From assembly GCF_019599275.1 (NCBI RefSeq), contig NZ_JAHZTD010000002.1, positions 434,001 through 498,000 on the forward strand: a stretch of DNA of 64,000 bases, in the 5' to 3' direction. Of this stretch, positions 1-8,113 are shown piece by piece. How positions within the stretch are numbered: the first letter of the stretch is position 1; each line of letters opens with the position of its first letter. The DNA comes from Hymenobacter sp. HSC-4F20 (GTDB lineage: Bacteria > Bacteroidota > Bacteroidia > Cytophagales > Hymenobacteraceae). Under the pieces are notes generated by a model. It did not search any database, had not been told where the DNA came from, and worked only from the letters and a program-made list of their open reading frames with translations. The translations under genes were made by a program, and so were the position numbers.

Positions 1-157
1 CCAGCAGCAGGCTAACTCGTTTGCTGGTGCCGATGTAGTGGCTACCTCCGGCAGCTTCGCCGGGCTTGACACCGTCAAAACGCCCGTGGAAGTAGTAGCC
101 CTTATTGCCAAATACGTGCCGATACCCCTGGACGCCTCGCTCCTGCCCACTACTTAA
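1..157 (+). CDS. C-terminal end of a protein cut by the window edge, possibly ferritin-like
   Basis: An open frame enters from the left edge and ends at a TAA at 155-157, giving 51 residues that finish in DASLLPTT. The tail contains a Gly/Ala-rich stretch followed by TPVEVVALIAKYVPIP. The next gene starts 19 bases later on the same strand and is a ferritin-like protein. Ferritin-like genes of this type often occur as tandem pairs in Bacteroidetes, so this is probably the tail of the first member. The visible part is too short to prove the family. Confidence 0.5.
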   Translation, partial: QQQANSFAGADVVATSGSFAGLDTVKTPVEVVALIAKYVPIPLDASLLPTT

Positions 158-176
158 GTCGCGCCTACCTGTTCTT

Positions 177-1073
177 ATGGAATTCCTAACTCTTCTGGCT
201 CGACTCGCCGACCTCTCTTCCGAAACTGCCCCCGGGCCGTCTGGTGCGCCGCGCCGCGAAGCCCTCGCCCGGCTGGGCCAGGCGGGAGCCGCTCTGCTTC
301 CGGCCGTACTCACCGCCCTACCCAGTGCCACCACCGCCGCCCCTCAGGATAATAGCACGCCCCTGGATGTGCTGCGGCTGGCCCTGACGCTGGAGTACCT
401 GGAAAGTGATTTTTACGCTCGCGCCCTGGCCCTGCCGAATGCTACCGCCTTTTTCGGTTCCGCCGACAACTTAGTGGCCATCCAAACCATTTCTGCGCAC
501 GAGGCCCAGCACGTAGCCCTGTTGCAGCGCCTGCTCACAGACGCTGGTGCCACGGTGCCGGCAAAACCAAACTTTGATTTTACGGGTAGCAAAAACGGTA
601 CACAGGCGGCTCTCTACCCCGACGTGTTCACGAATCTGGATACCTTCCTGAAGGTAGCGCAACTGTTGGAAGATGCCGGCGTGCGCGCCTACAAGGGGCA
701 GGCCGAGTTTGTACTGGCCGATAACAATCTGCTGGAAGCTCTACTCCGCACTCACTCCACCGAGGCCCGCCACGCTTCCCACATCCGCACCATGCGGCGG
801 CAGCGCGGAGCTGTCGTGAAGAGCTGGGTTAGCCCTGCTGACGCCCCCATAACCACGGCCGGCACCGTACCCAATCAGGCATATGCTGGAGAGTCGGTAG
901 TTGCGCAGTATGTTCCCGGGCCTAGACTGGTACCGTTCGAAACTACCCTACCCATCAACGTTGGTACTCCCCAACTAAGCCGGGAGGCTATTCTGGCGAA
1001 GGTAATGGAAGCATTCGATGAGCCCATTGATGCGCCTACGGCTACGCAGCTGGCCCAACTATTTATCCATTAG
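177..1073 (+). CDS. ferritin-like domain protein
   Basis: A 298-residue protein. I chose the ATG at 177 because the longer frame from 105 overlaps the upstream gene. A Pro/Ala-rich N-terminus of about 60 residues precedes a four-helix region. Conserved acidic and histidine pairs appear in helix order: LEYLESDFY, SAHEAQH, LEDAGVRAYKG and STEARHASHIR. These are the positions expected to carry a carboxylate-bridged di-iron site in the Ferritin_2 (PF13668) family. The C-terminal third lies outside the ferritin fold. Proteins of this family are usually exported or cell-envelope proteins of unknown substrate, and a role in iron or oxidative stress is only inferred. It follows the partial upstream gene by 19 bases, so they are probably one operon ending at the hairpin at 1119. 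Confidence 0.8.
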   Translation: MEFLTLLARLADLSSETAPGPSGAPRREALARLGQAGAALLPAVLTALPSATTAAPQDNSTPLDVLRLALTLEYLESDFYARALALPNATAFFGSADNLVAIQTISAHEAQHVALLQRLLTDAGATVPAKPNFDFTGSKNGTQAALYPDVFTNLDTFLKVAQLLEDAGVRAYKGQAEFVLADNNLLEALLRTHSTEARHASHIRTMRRQRGAVVKSWVSPADAPITTAGTVPNQAYAGESVVAQYVPGPRLVPFETTLPINVGTPQLSREAILAKVMEAFDEPIDAPTATQLAQLFIH

Positions 1074-1118
1074 TAACCGCGCAGAAATAGTCAAGAAACG
1101 CTATTCTTCTACTTTTGT

Positions 1119-1149
1119 AAAAAAGGAATGAGTTACATTCCTTTTTTTT
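1119..1149 (+). terminator. intrinsic terminator after the ferritin-like gene
   Basis: A 12-bp stem (AAAAAAGGAATG paired with CATTCCTTTTTT, loop of 5 bases) is followed by a run of eight T on the plus strand. It lies 46 bases after the stop at 1073. Confidence 0.85.
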
Positions 1150-1192
1150 ATGCCTTATCAGGAACGGTTTTTTGATAACGGGCGTCTAACGC

Positions 1193-1224
1193 TTGCACTC
1201 AGGTCTTATTTTTTTGTATCTTTC
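1193..1224 (+). promoter_or_regulatory. possible Bacteroidetes-type promoter
   Basis: A TTG at 1193-1195 and, 21 bases further, TATCTTTC at 1217-1224 approximate the Bacteroidetes consensus (TTG, spacer near 19, TAnnTTTG), with one mismatch in the -7 element. It would transcribe the small gene starting at 1343 with a leader of about 115 bases. Confidence 0.35.
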
Positions 1225-1342
1225 AACAAAAAGCAGCGAAACCTACTCCTACGTCAAAGCCTTTTTCAACTGCTTTCGTACAACGGCCCGTCCCACCTAG
1301 ATAACCGCTCTTTTTCCTAATTCAGTGCAATCCATTTCACCC

Positions 1343-1537
1343 ATGCTTGAGTACGCTAAAACCATTCTGCTCAAAGTGAGCTTCGACAAGATTCTCTTCG
1401 AGAAGGAGCTACGCAAAGCCCTCCGCACCTTGGTGCCGGCAGAGCTGACGGAGTTGAAAGCTTGGTGCTACCAGCAGTTCTCCAACCTCTACCGCCTCAT
1501 TCTGAACCGCGTGTTCACCCAACCGACGGTCGCCTAA
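1343..1537 (+). CDS. small conserved hypothetical protein
   Basis: A 64-residue protein starting MLEYAKTILLKVSFD. An in-frame GTG at 1325 would add six residues; the ATG at 1343 is preferred. The sequence is a helical, charged, soluble protein with a run of Lys/Glu (FEKELRKALRTL) and a Trp-Cys-Tyr patch (LKAWCYQQF). I see no signal peptide, membrane segment or metal motif. It resembles short uncharacterised proteins known from Hymenobacter and relatives, but I cannot give a function. It is a single gene, convergent with queG, and ends just before a strong hairpin. Coding status is supported by coherent amino-acid composition and a likely promoter upstream. Confidence 0.65.
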   Translation: MLEYAKTILLKVSFDKILFEKELRKALRTLVPAELTELKAWCYQQFSNLYRLILNRVFTQPTVA

Positions 1538-1558
1538 CTATTCCATTTCTTTCCACCC

Positions 1559-1609
1559 AGCGGAGCCGTAAGCCGTTTACCGAAAGGTAAGCCTGCTTAC
1601 GGCTCCGCT
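1559..1609. terminator. hairpin between convergent genes
   Basis: A 14-bp perfect outer stem (AGCGGAGCCGTAAG with CTTACGGCTCCGCT) encloses a smaller stem, GTTTACC / GGTAAGC, capped by GAAA. It sits between the stop of the small plus-strand gene and the end of queG on the minus strand. There is no long T run on either side, so a terminator role for both genes is inferred from position. Confidence 0.6.
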
Positions 1610-1631
1610 GCGTTACGGGGGTAGCGCCACG

Positions 1632-2615
1632 TTACATTCGGGGCTCGTTGGTATCGGTGGGTGGGGTAATGACTGGGGCGGGCTCTTCGCCCAGCACAAA
1701 CCGGATGTTGCGCTGTAGCCCCGCGTAACCCGTGCGCTTCACCGCCGACTGCCGGAACAGCTCCGAGAACAGCTCGTGGGTAATTTCCTGCCAGTCGCCG
1801 GGAGTAAGGTCTTTTAGGCCAGGGTGGGCATTGAACTGGGGCTCCTGGTGGGGCTTCGAGAAGCGGTTCCAGGGGCACACATCCTGGCAAATGTCGCAGC
1901 CGAAAACCCAGTTGCCGAACTTACCTTCTACTTCCCGTGGTATCTGGTCTTTCAGCTCAATGGTGAAGTAGCTGATGCACTTGCTGCCATCTACCACGTA
2001 GGGCTCCGTAATGGCCTGGGTGGGGCAGGCGTCCACACATTTGGTGCAGGTGCCACAGTAGTCTTTAATAGGGCCGTCGTACTCCAGCTCTAGGTCCACA
2101 ATCAGCTCGGCAATAAAGAAGAAGGAGCCGGTGCCAGGCCGGATGAGGTTGGTATTCTTGCCTACCCACCCCAAACCGCTCTTCTTGGCCCAGGCCTTGT
2201 CCATTACGGGAGCGGAATCCACAAAGCAACGGCCCCCTACCTCCCCTATTTCCTCCTGCATGTCCTGCAGCAGGGTTTTGAGCTTGTCCTTGATGACAAA
2301 GTGGTAGTCGCGGCCGTAGGCGTACTTGCTGACTTTGAGCGTGTCGTCGGGCTGTTGCGCTTCCTCCGGGGGGTAGTAATTCAGCAGCAGGGAAATAACG
2401 GATTTGGCCCCATCTACCAGCAGACGCGGGTCGAGTCGCTTATCAAAGTGGTTGGCCATGTAGGCCATTTTGCCGTTCATCTGGCGGCTGAGCCAGTTCT
2501 CCAGCCGTGGCGCTTCTTCTTCCAGAAACTCAGCCTTGCTGATGCCGCAGTACATAAAGCCCAGCTCCGCCGCCCGGCGTTTAATGAAAGCAGTGTAGTG
2601 GGCGGTAGGTAGCAT
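1632..2615 (-). CDS. queG: epoxyqueuosine reductase QueG
   Basis: A 327-residue protein of the usual QueG length. It catalyses the last step of queuosine biosynthesis, reducing epoxyqueuosine in tRNA to queuosine with a cobalamin cofactor and two [4Fe-4S] clusters. Cluster motifs are visible: [12 protein letters not shown] at about residues 187-198 and [12 protein letters not shown] at about 240-251. The conserved segment [10 protein letters not shown] (131-140) holds the acidic residue thought to donate a proton. The C-terminus (about 255-327) is shorter than in forms with HEAT repeats. The ATG at 2615 is followed upstream, after only five bases, by a perfect -7 element, so the mRNA may have almost no leader. 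Confidence 0.95.
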   Translation of the reverse strand: MLPTAHYTAFIKRRAAELGFMYCGISKAEFLEEEAPRLENWLSRQMNGKMAYMANHFDKRLDPRLLVDGAKSVISLLLNYYPPEEAQQPDDTLKVSKYAYGRDYHFVIKDKLKTLLQDMQEEIGEVGGRCFVDSAPVMDKAWAKKSGLGWVGKNTNLIRPGTGSFFFIAELIVDLELEYDGPIKDYCGTCTKCVDACPTQAITEPYVVDGSKCISYFTIELKDQIPREVEGKFGNWVFGCDICQDVCPWNRFSKPHQEPQFNAHPGLKDLTPGDWQEITHELFSELFRQSAVKRTGYAGLQRNIRFVLGEEPAPVITPPTDTNEPRM

Positions 2616-2620
2616 AAAGC

Positions 2621-2628
2621 AAACTTAT
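2621..2628 (-). promoter_or_regulatory. -7 element in front of queG
   Basis: On the minus strand the bases read TAAGTTTG, a perfect TAnnTTTG. They end six bases from the queG ATG. I see no TTG at the expected -33 distance, so this is supported only by the -7 match and its position. Confidence 0.4.
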
Positions 2629-2658
2629 TCGGTACTAGGCTGATGAGGTAAAAGAAAA

Positions 2659-2682
2659 GCGTATCTGAAAGTTCAGATACGC
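2659..2682 (-). terminator. intrinsic terminator after the A/T-rich gene
   Basis: A perfect 11-bp stem (GCGTATCTGAA / TTCAGATACGC) with a 2-base gap at its centre. Read on the minus strand it is followed by TTTTCTTTT. It lies 17 bases beyond the stop of the gene at 2699-3556 and before queG. Confidence 0.75.
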
Positions 2683-2698
2683 CTAGCAAAGATCTTTA

Positions 2699-3556
2699 TT
2701 ATTCTACTTCGTAACAGCCTCTAGCGCTATTCCATTTTAGCTTACTCTGATTCCTGTTCCAAAAATCATTCCACCACTTTGCATCTTTATTTTTATCAAA
2801 CTTCTCATCTCCCACTAATGTAGTTAAATATGCAAAAGTATATGTATCAGGATTACAATACATAGCAGACGAATTTTCTACAGGCATGGTATCTAAATTA
2901 TACATAGTCTTCAAGCATCCTTTTGTCAATTCACTCTTCTTAGAATTATCATTCAGTGACACAACTAAAGCATGAAATGCTTGCATGCTACTTACTTCTG
3001 GAATTTTAGCGTTTACTTGGGCAGGAGACTTTACTTCCTCAATCTGTTTATCAGACAAATAATCAAGCCACCTCCCTTTTATCTCAGCGAGTTCTGAGGC
3101 CGCCGATTTAGGAGTAACGTATCCAAATTTTTTCCCCGTTAGATTCTGCAGAATCTCGTTCGCCCTTCCCGCTACTTGAAAAAGGTCATTATCTATGACC
3201 AAACCTTTTCCTTCGAAAAGAATATCATTTGATATAATTCTATCCCATATAATCAGACGGCTAGTACCCGTTAATTTCGTTTCACTCCTATTCGTAATTT
3301 GATTAGCTAATCTTCTAAGGTATATTTTATCCTTACTATAATTGTTAACAGATGCATTGAGTGTCAAAAAAACATCAGCCCAACTGGCATCCTTTACATT
3401 TTTATCCGTTAGCTGTTCGGATGAGAGCTTTTGTACTTCATCATACTCTTCCTTAGTTAAGCCTTCAATATTTCGCTGGCTCCAGGAAACCAATATCCTC
3501 TGACTAAAAGCATTATTAACACCTAAAAGCAATAGGATTAAAATCACTTTCTTCAT
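2699..3556 (-). CDS. exported protein of unknown function, A/T-rich
   Basis: A 285-residue protein beginning MKKVILILLLLGVNNAFSQ, a clear Sec signal peptide with probable cleavage after AFSQ. The mature part is hydrophilic and mostly helical, with no repeat or motif that I recognise. Two cysteines (KGCLKTMY, MYCNPD) lie close together, and a third (RGCYEVE) ends the protein; a disulphide is possible. The base composition is strikingly lower in GC than any neighbour (about 35-40% by eye against about 60%), and codons end mainly in A or T. It has its own terminator at 2659 and sits between two core genes, queG and ruvB. This suggests recent acquisition. I do not recognise the family. Confidence 0.8.
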   Translation of the reverse strand: MKKVILILLLLGVNNAFSQRILVSWSQRNIEGLTKEEYDEVQKLSSEQLTDKNVKDASWADVFLTLNASVNNYSKDKIYLRRLANQITNRSETKLTGTSRLIIWDRIISNDILFEGKGLVIDNDLFQVAGRANEILQNLTGKKFGYVTPKSAASELAEIKGRWLDYLSDKQIEEVKSPAQVNAKIPEVSSMQAFHALVVSLNDNSKKSELTKGCLKTMYNLDTMPVENSSAMYCNPDTYTFAYLTTLVGDEKFDKNKDAKWWNDFWNRNQSKLKWNSARGCYEVE

Positions 3557-3590
3557 AACTGAATTTTACAAATTACACTCCACTATAACA

Positions 3591-3637
3591 GCGAAGCATC
3601 GAAAAATAGCTAAATATACTATTTCTCGATGCTTCGC
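3591..3637. terminator. long hairpin downstream of ruvB
   Basis: Two 19-base arms (from GCGAAGCATCG to CGATGCTTCGC) pair with a single mismatch around a 9-base loop. It lies 19 bases after the ruvB stop and 35 bases before the start of the A/T-rich gene, and probably ends the ruvB transcript. The T run is weak. Confidence 0.6.
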
Positions 3638-3655
3638 ATATATGAAAGATGAGCC

Positions 3656-4702
3656 TTAACTAAACAGCTCCCCGGTAGTCGTATTCCCGCGCAGATGTTG
3701 GGGCATTTGGCGGCCCAGGTGTTGGTAGGCTAGTTCCGTGGCTTCGCGGCCGCGGGAGGTGCGCTTGATGAAACCTTCCTGGATCAAGAAGGGCTCGTAC
3801 ACTTCCTCAATGGTTTCGGCTTCGTCGCCGCAGGCGGTGGCAATGGTGCCGAGGCCCACGGGGCCACCCTTGAACTTATCGATAATGGTGCTCAGGATGC
3901 GGATGTCCATTTCGTCGAGGCCGTTCTGGTCCACGTCGAGGGCGTTGAGGGCAAACTGGGCAATTTCGCGGGTGATGGTGCCGGTGCCTTTAATCTGGGC
4001 AAAGTCGCGGGTGCGGCGCAGCAGGTTGTTGGCAATACGCGGGGTACCGCGCGAGCGGCGGGCAATTTCGAAGGCCGCATCCTCATAGATGGGTGTACCC
4101 AGGATTTCGGCCGAGCGCTGCACGATGCTGGTGAGCAGGGCCGAATCGTAGTACTCCAGGCGGGAGCTGATGCCGAAGCGGGCGCGCAGCGGCGAGGTCA
4201 GCATGCCCGAGCGGGTAGTAGCCCCGATGAGGGTAAACGGCGACAGTGAAATCTGCACCGAACGCGCATTCGGACCCGAATCGAGCATAATGTCGATGCG
4301 GTAATCCTCCATGGCCGAGTACAGGTACTCTTCCACTACCGGATTCAGGCGGTGAATCTCGTCGATGAAGAGCACGTCATTTGGCTCCAGATTGGTGAGC
4401 AGGCCGGCCAAGTCGGAGGGCTTATCGAGCACCGGGCCGCTGGTCATCTTGATGCCTGCTTCCAGTTCGTTGGCAATGATGTGCGAAAGGGTGGTTTTGC
4501 CCAGGCCGGGAGGCCCGTGCAGCAGGACGTGGTCGAGAGCTTCGCCGCGGTGCTTGGCAGCCGCTACGAACACTTTCAAGTTTTCGACTACCTTGCCCTG
4601 GCCGGTGAAGTCATCGAAGGAAAGGGGCCGCAGGGCCTTGTCGATGTCCTTTTCGGTGGGGTCCATGTGGTCTTTACCACCAGTCATATACGGTTCGCGC
4701 AT
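3656..4702 (-). CDS. ruvB: Holliday junction branch migration helicase RuvB
   Basis: A 348-residue protein, typical for RuvB. Walker A GPPGLGKT is at residues 63-70, Walker B with DEIH at 114-117, and the sensor-1 region GATTRSGML follows, then the C-terminal winged-helix DNA-binding part (about 265-335, with the basic segment KRTSRGR). RuvB is the hexameric AAA+ motor that drives branch migration with RuvA. Neither ruvA nor ruvC is adjacent, which is common in Bacteroidetes. In-frame ATGs at residues 6 and 13 are alternative starts; the conserved part begins near residue 14. Confidence 0.97.
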   Translation of the reverse strand: MREPYMTGGKDHMDPTEKDIDKALRPLSFDDFTGQGKVVENLKVFVAAAKHRGEALDHVLLHGPPGLGKTTLSHIIANELEAGIKMTSGPVLDKPSDLAGLLTNLEPNDVLFIDEIHRLNPVVEEYLYSAMEDYRIDIMLDSGPNARSVQISLSPFTLIGATTRSGMLTSPLRARFGISSRLEYYDSALLTSIVQRSAEILGTPIYEDAAFEIARRSRGTPRIANNLLRRTRDFAQIKGTGTITREIAQFALNALDVDQNGLDEMDIRILSTIIDKFKGGPVGLGTIATACGDEAETIEEVYEPFLIQEGFIKRTSRGREATELAYQHLGRQMPQHLRGNTTTGELFS

Positions 4703-4892
4703 AAGCGTAGAGAGTAGTTCAGCGTGTCGAAAGGTAACATGCAGATAGTAGCGTTGGTGCCTTTTTTAGCAAAAAATATTACTCAATGTCTATTTAACTA
4801 ATACAGTTAGCAACGCCTCCTTTTCTTCTACCTCAACCACAAGCTTGGTTACACTTCTCCGCTAACTTGCACCCTCACCCGCCCTGCTGCTC

Positions 4893-5852
4893 ATGTCTGC
4901 TGCTTCCTGGCTTGATGCCCTTCCTACCGACTTTTACGATCAGCTGGCCCACTGCCTCAGCCTGCATGGCATGGCGGCGGCAGAGCTGCTGAGCCAGCCC
5001 GAATCCTACCAGCTGGCGGCGCTTACTGCCCTGGATGGCTACAAGGTGCAGGAGCTGAACGGCATCCACACCCACGAGCAATTGCTCTCTAGCCTGCGTG
5101 CTAAGCCCCTGGAGCTTTATCACTTGCTGTTACTGGGTCGTCTGACGCTGGAAACCTCCTTGGCTATACCCGTGCTGGCTTACGTGCAAGAGCAGATGCA
5201 GATAGATCAGCAACAGCTTGATTATCTGAAAACGTATTGCTTGGAGCTAAGCGGGGCCTTTCTGAATACCTTGGAAGAGCACTTACCAGCCCCGCAGGGG
5301 GTAGCGTCGCTGGGCCTGCATCGGCTGCACATTGAGGAGGCCTTTACCAAGCTGCTCGCACTGCATCCTGCTTCGGTGCCGCCGGCGGCGAACCTGCGCC
5401 TGGCTGAGCCACAGTTGCAGATGCTACGGCTGGCGCTCCTGCTGGTCCATAGCCTGCCCGCCACCGCAGACCATCCTTTCCTGCTGGCGGTAAGCAAGCT
5501 CTCGAATTTGCAGCCCGCAGCGCTGGAGCCGCTCATCGAGCATTTAGGGCGCGTTCGGGCGCAGGAGCAGCTCACGCTTACCATGCCGGAGCTGGTGCAG
5601 CTATATCAAGGCATGCAGGTATGCGGAATGATTTTCGTGTCGGATGTAATGAACCGGCTTGGGCTCGAAGAAGCCTTTCCTACCCTATCGGAGGCCGAAG
5701 CATCGGCTACGGAAGCCGCCCCCGTCAGCAACCGGCAAGCCGTGGGCGAAATGGTAAGCGGCTTCACGCGCTGGGTGCAGCAAACTTTCCCGGAAGCGGA
5801 GGAGATACAGAAGGCCCGCCAAGAAATTTTAGCCCTGGCCGACACGCTGTAG
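4893..5852 (+). CDS. hypothetical helical protein
   Basis: A 319-residue soluble protein, rich in Leu, Ala and Gln and apparently almost all alpha-helical. It contains repeated amphipathic stretches such as LYHLLLLGRLTLETSL, LRLALLLVHSLP and TMPELVQLYQGMQVC, spaced in a way that recalls helical-hairpin repeats, but I cannot assign TPR or HEAT repeats with confidence. The N-terminus (SAASWLDALPTDFYDQL) has no signal peptide. It is a single gene diverging from ruvB across 190 bases and followed by the minus-strand HIRAN gene. Codon use matches the neighbours. I do not recognise its family. Confidence 0.8.
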   Translation: MSAASWLDALPTDFYDQLAHCLSLHGMAAAELLSQPESYQLAALTALDGYKVQELNGIHTHEQLLSSLRAKPLELYHLLLLGRLTLETSLAIPVLAYVQEQMQIDQQQLDYLKTYCLELSGAFLNTLEEHLPAPQGVASLGLHRLHIEEAFTKLLALHPASVPPAANLRLAEPQLQMLRLALLLVHSLPATADHPFLLAVSKLSNLQPAALEPLIEHLGRVRAQEQLTLTMPELVQLYQGMQVCGMIFVSDVMNRLGLEEAFPTLSEAEASATEAAPVSNRQAVGEMVSGFTRWVQQTFPEAEEIQKARQEILALADTL

Positions 5853-5934
5853 GTGATGGAATGAATGGTAGCAGGTAGCCCACGGGGTCTTCTTTTGCGC
5901 TCCATCATTTCTTACCCTTCACCTTACCACCCGC

Positions 5935-6276
5935 CTACTGCCTTTCTAATAGCACCTCAATTTCCAGATGCAGCCAGTCATCTTCCCAGGCTTTATGGGT
6001 TAGGCGGGCGTGGAGGGGGTAGCCCGCATCGAGCAGGCGCGCTACTGTTTCGTTGCGTCCCTCGGGCAGATAGCCCAGCCAAAAACCATCGGGGCCAGTG
6101 GTATACACGCGCACGGCCCAATCGTCGTAGGAGCTGTCGGCTTCGCGCTGAAGAGCCAATTGCTGATTTGACTGCAGGCGCGGCTCGTATTCGCGCAAAC
6201 CTTCGCGGTGAGTAGTGCCGGCTACCAGGCACTCAAGCAATACCAAGGGTTCGGAGTCGGTGGCGATTCTCATCAT
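5935..6276 (-). CDS. stand-alone HIRAN domain protein
   Basis: A 113-residue protein made almost entirely of one HIRAN domain. Visible hallmarks are LVLLECLVAGTTHREG (first strand), LALQREADSSYDDWAVRV (the conserved motif in which Asp and Ala lie in the 'N-x-Y-D-x-x-A-V' type pattern), and GFWLGYLPEGRNETVARLLDAGYP. HIRAN domains bind 3'-OH single-stranded DNA ends in HLTF/Rad5-type helicases. In bacteria they also occur alone, with unknown function. Start is ATG 6276 or the adjacent ATG 6273. The small membrane protein at 6307 is 30 bases upstream on the same strand, so the two may be co-transcribed. Confidence 0.8.
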   Translation of the reverse strand: MMRIATDSEPLVLLECLVAGTTHREGLREYEPRLQSNQQLALQREADSSYDDWAVRVYTTGPDGFWLGYLPEGRNETVARLLDAGYPLHARLTHKAWEDDWLHLEIEVLLERQ

Positions 6277-6306
6277 GGGGACAAATTACGGCAGGAGTGG
6301 TGAGTT

Positions 6307-6585
6307 TTACTTATCCCACCGACGGCGGTACTTCTCGGGTAGAACGCTGAACACAACTACCCATGCGACAACGCAGCCGACTAGCCAAACCAAGCCACCT
6401 GCAATGTACCCTAATATGCAAAGCCCCCCGTCACAACCACCATCACCGCGCCAGTTTACGCTCTTTACAAACAGAGTTACAAGTCCACAGCCAATTAACC
6501 AAAACATGGTGCCCCGCCAACCCAATAGGTAGCATAACAACCCGATAACTCCGGTGACGAAAGCAAGAGCAATAAGCCACTCCAT
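6307..6585 (-). CDS. small integral membrane protein
   Basis: A 92-residue protein with three likely transmembrane helices: residues 3-21 (LIALAFVTGVIGLLCYLL), 26-43 and 55-82. A glycine/cysteine loop (GDGGCDGGLC) lies between helices two and three, and the C-terminus is basic (PEKYRRRWDK), suggesting that it faces the cytoplasm. Codon use is slightly less GC-rich than in the neighbours. I recognise no family. It precedes the HIRAN gene by 30 bases and follows the gcdH-like gene's terminator. Confidence 0.65.
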   Translation of the reverse strand: MEWLIALAFVTGVIGLLCYLLGWRGTMFWLIGCGLVTLFVKSVNWRGDGGCDGGLCILGYIAGGLVWLVGCVVAWVVVFSVLPEKYRRRWDK

Positions 6586-6618
6586 AATCTGCGACCCGTT
6601 CGGTTTATACTAAATAAA

Positions 6619-6644
6619 CCGTCCGCTTCAGATGAAGCGGACGG
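6619..6644 (-). terminator. intrinsic terminator after the acyl-CoA dehydrogenase gene
   Basis: An 11-bp stem (CCGTCCGCTTC / GAAGCGGACGG, 4-base loop) followed on the minus strand by TTTATTT. It lies 23 bases after the stop of the gene at 6668-7900. Confidence 0.8.
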
Positions 6645-6667
6645 CAGTGTAAAAAGCTAGCGACACC

Positions 6668-7900
6668 CTATTTAAACGCCTGAATACCGGTGATGTCGGC
6701 GCCGGTGATGAGCAGGTGAATGTCGTGGGTACCTTCGTAGGTGACTACCGATTCCAGGTTCATCATGTGGCGCATGATGGGGTACTCGCCGGTGATGCCC
6801 ATGCCGCCGTGAATCTGGCGGGCTTCGCGGGCAATGTCGAGGGCAATTTCCACGGAGTTGCGCTTGGCCATTGAAATCTGGGCGCTGGTAGCTTTGCCTT
6901 CGTTTTTGAGCATGCCCAAGCGCCATACCATCAGCTGAGCCTTGGTAATTTCGGTAATCATTTCGGCCAGTTTGCGCTGCTGGAGCTGATAAGAAGCAAT
7001 GGGCTTACCGAACTGTTCCCGCTGCAAGGAATACTTCAGCGCCGACTCGTAGCAGTCGATGGCCGCGCCCAGGGCGCCCCAGGCAATGCCATAGCGGGCC
7101 GAGTCAAGGCAGCTGAGGGGGCCTTTGAGGCCGTCGATGTTGGGCAGGACGTTTTCCTTGGGCACCTTCACATTGTCGAACACCAGCTCGCCGGTAGTGC
7201 TGGCGCGCAGGCTCCACTTGTTATGGATTTCGGGGGTAGTGAAGCCTTCCATGCCGCGCTCCACGATAACCCCGCGAATACGGCCGTTATCATCCTTGGC
7301 CCACACCACGGCTACCTGGCACTCGGGTGAGTTGGAAATCCAGAGTTTGGCGCCGTTGAGCAGGTAGTAGTCGCCCTTGTCCTCAATTTTCGTGACCATG
7401 CCGCCGGGGTTGGAGCCGTGGTCGGGCTCGGTGAGGCCGAAGCAGCCCAGCCACTCGCCGGAGGCCAGCTTGGGCAGGTACTTGCGGCGCTGCTCCTCGG
7501 AGCCGTACTGGTAAATCGGGAACATGACCAGGGAGCCCTGCACCGACGCCGTGGAGCGCATGCCCGAGTCGCCGCGCTCAATTTCCTGCATAATCAGGCC
7601 ATAGCTGATGTAATCCAGGCCACCGCCGCCGTACTCCGTCGGGATGGTGGGGCCGAAAGCGCCTACCTCGCCAAACTTGCGCACAATTTCGGAAGGAAAG
7701 TGCGCCTGCTGGGCCCACCGTTCGATGTTGGGCGAAATTTCCTTTTTCACGAAGTCGCGGATACTCTGCCGGATAAGCTTGTGCTCCTCGGTCAGCAGGT
7801 CGTCGATGTCGTAGTAATCGGTGAAGCCGGCAGCATTCAGGGAGCCTTTGTTGCGCTGCACCTGGGCTTTGGTCGAGAGAACGTCAGCTTGGGAAGACAT
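6668..7900 (-). CDS. gcdH: acyl-CoA dehydrogenase, glutaryl-CoA dehydrogenase type
   Basis: A 410-residue flavoenzyme. Acyl-CoA dehydrogenase signatures are present in order: the N-terminal helical domain, the FAD/substrate segment CFGLTEPDHGSNPGGM, the beta domain, and the C-terminal helical domain with REQFGKPIASYQLQQ and the catalytic glutamate in YEGTHDIH (Glu near residue 389). The YEGTHDIH placement and the segment SVQGSLVMFPI with a preceding Arg are typical of the glutaryl-CoA dehydrogenase branch, which oxidises and decarboxylates glutaryl-CoA to crotonyl-CoA in lysine and tryptophan degradation. No partner ETF or other catabolic gene is nearby, so the substrate remains inferred. It has its own promoter-like element and terminator. 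Confidence 0.85.
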   Translation of the reverse strand: MSSQADVLSTKAQVQRNKGSLNAAGFTDYYDIDDLLTEEHKLIRQSIRDFVKKEISPNIERWAQQAHFPSEIVRKFGEVGAFGPTIPTEYGGGGLDYISYGLIMQEIERGDSGMRSTASVQGSLVMFPIYQYGSEEQRRKYLPKLASGEWLGCFGLTEPDHGSNPGGMVTKIEDKGDYYLLNGAKLWISNSPECQVAVVWAKDDNGRIRGVIVERGMEGFTTPEIHNKWSLRASTTGELVFDNVKVPKENVLPNIDGLKGPLSCLDSARYGIAWGALGAAIDCYESALKYSLQREQFGKPIASYQLQQRKLAEMITEITKAQLMVWRLGMLKNEGKATSAQISMAKRNSVEIALDIAREARQIHGGMGITGEYPIMRHMMNLESVVTYEGTHDIHLLITGADITGIQAFK

Positions 7901-7927
7901 AGGAGGAAAATGGGTGGGTTAGCTCAC

Positions 7928-7935
7928 CAAAGATA
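7928..7935 (-). promoter_or_regulatory. -7 promoter element of the gcdH-like gene
   Basis: Minus-strand TATCTTTG, a perfect TAnnTTTG, lies 27 bases upstream of the ATG at 7900. No good -33 TTG is seen. Confidence 0.5.
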
Positions 7936-7988
7936 GGCATTTCGCTACGCACGGCTGGCCCACCTCCTACCCCGTGTTAAACCAAAAA

Positions 7989-8113
7989 CCCTGACCAGAA
8001 GGGGACTGGTCAGGGCTTCGGGGCACCGTCAGGCTGGGTTGGGAATGCCGAAGACCCACCAGCAGCTTCAGTACCTACAACAACCGGGAGGCAGATTCCC
8101 GGTTGGGCAATAT
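7989..8113 (-). ncRNA. structured region, candidate small RNA or 3' UTR with terminator
   Basis: The 420-base gap between the acyl-CoA dehydrogenase and the TonB receptor contains three hairpins. One has a 9-bp stem with a 2-base bulge near 8031-8061. One is ACCGGGA / TCCCGGT near 8083-8106. The third, 10-bp, CCCTGACCAG / CTGGTCAGGG at 7989-8015, is followed on the minus strand by TTTTT. The last is a good minus-strand terminator about 310 bases beyond the receptor stop. Either this is the 3' UTR of the receptor mRNA or a separate RNA. No open frame of convincing composition lies here. I compared it mentally with SRP RNA, RNase P, tmRNA and 6S RNA and found no clear match. Confidence 0.4.

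Noticed and set aside
7989..8113. SRP, RNase P, tmRNA or 6S RNA in the region after the TonB receptor
   Set aside because: I looked for the conserved GGAA tetraloop with AGCAG context, the RNase P GAGGAAAGTC box and the tmRNA ends, and found none in the correct form.
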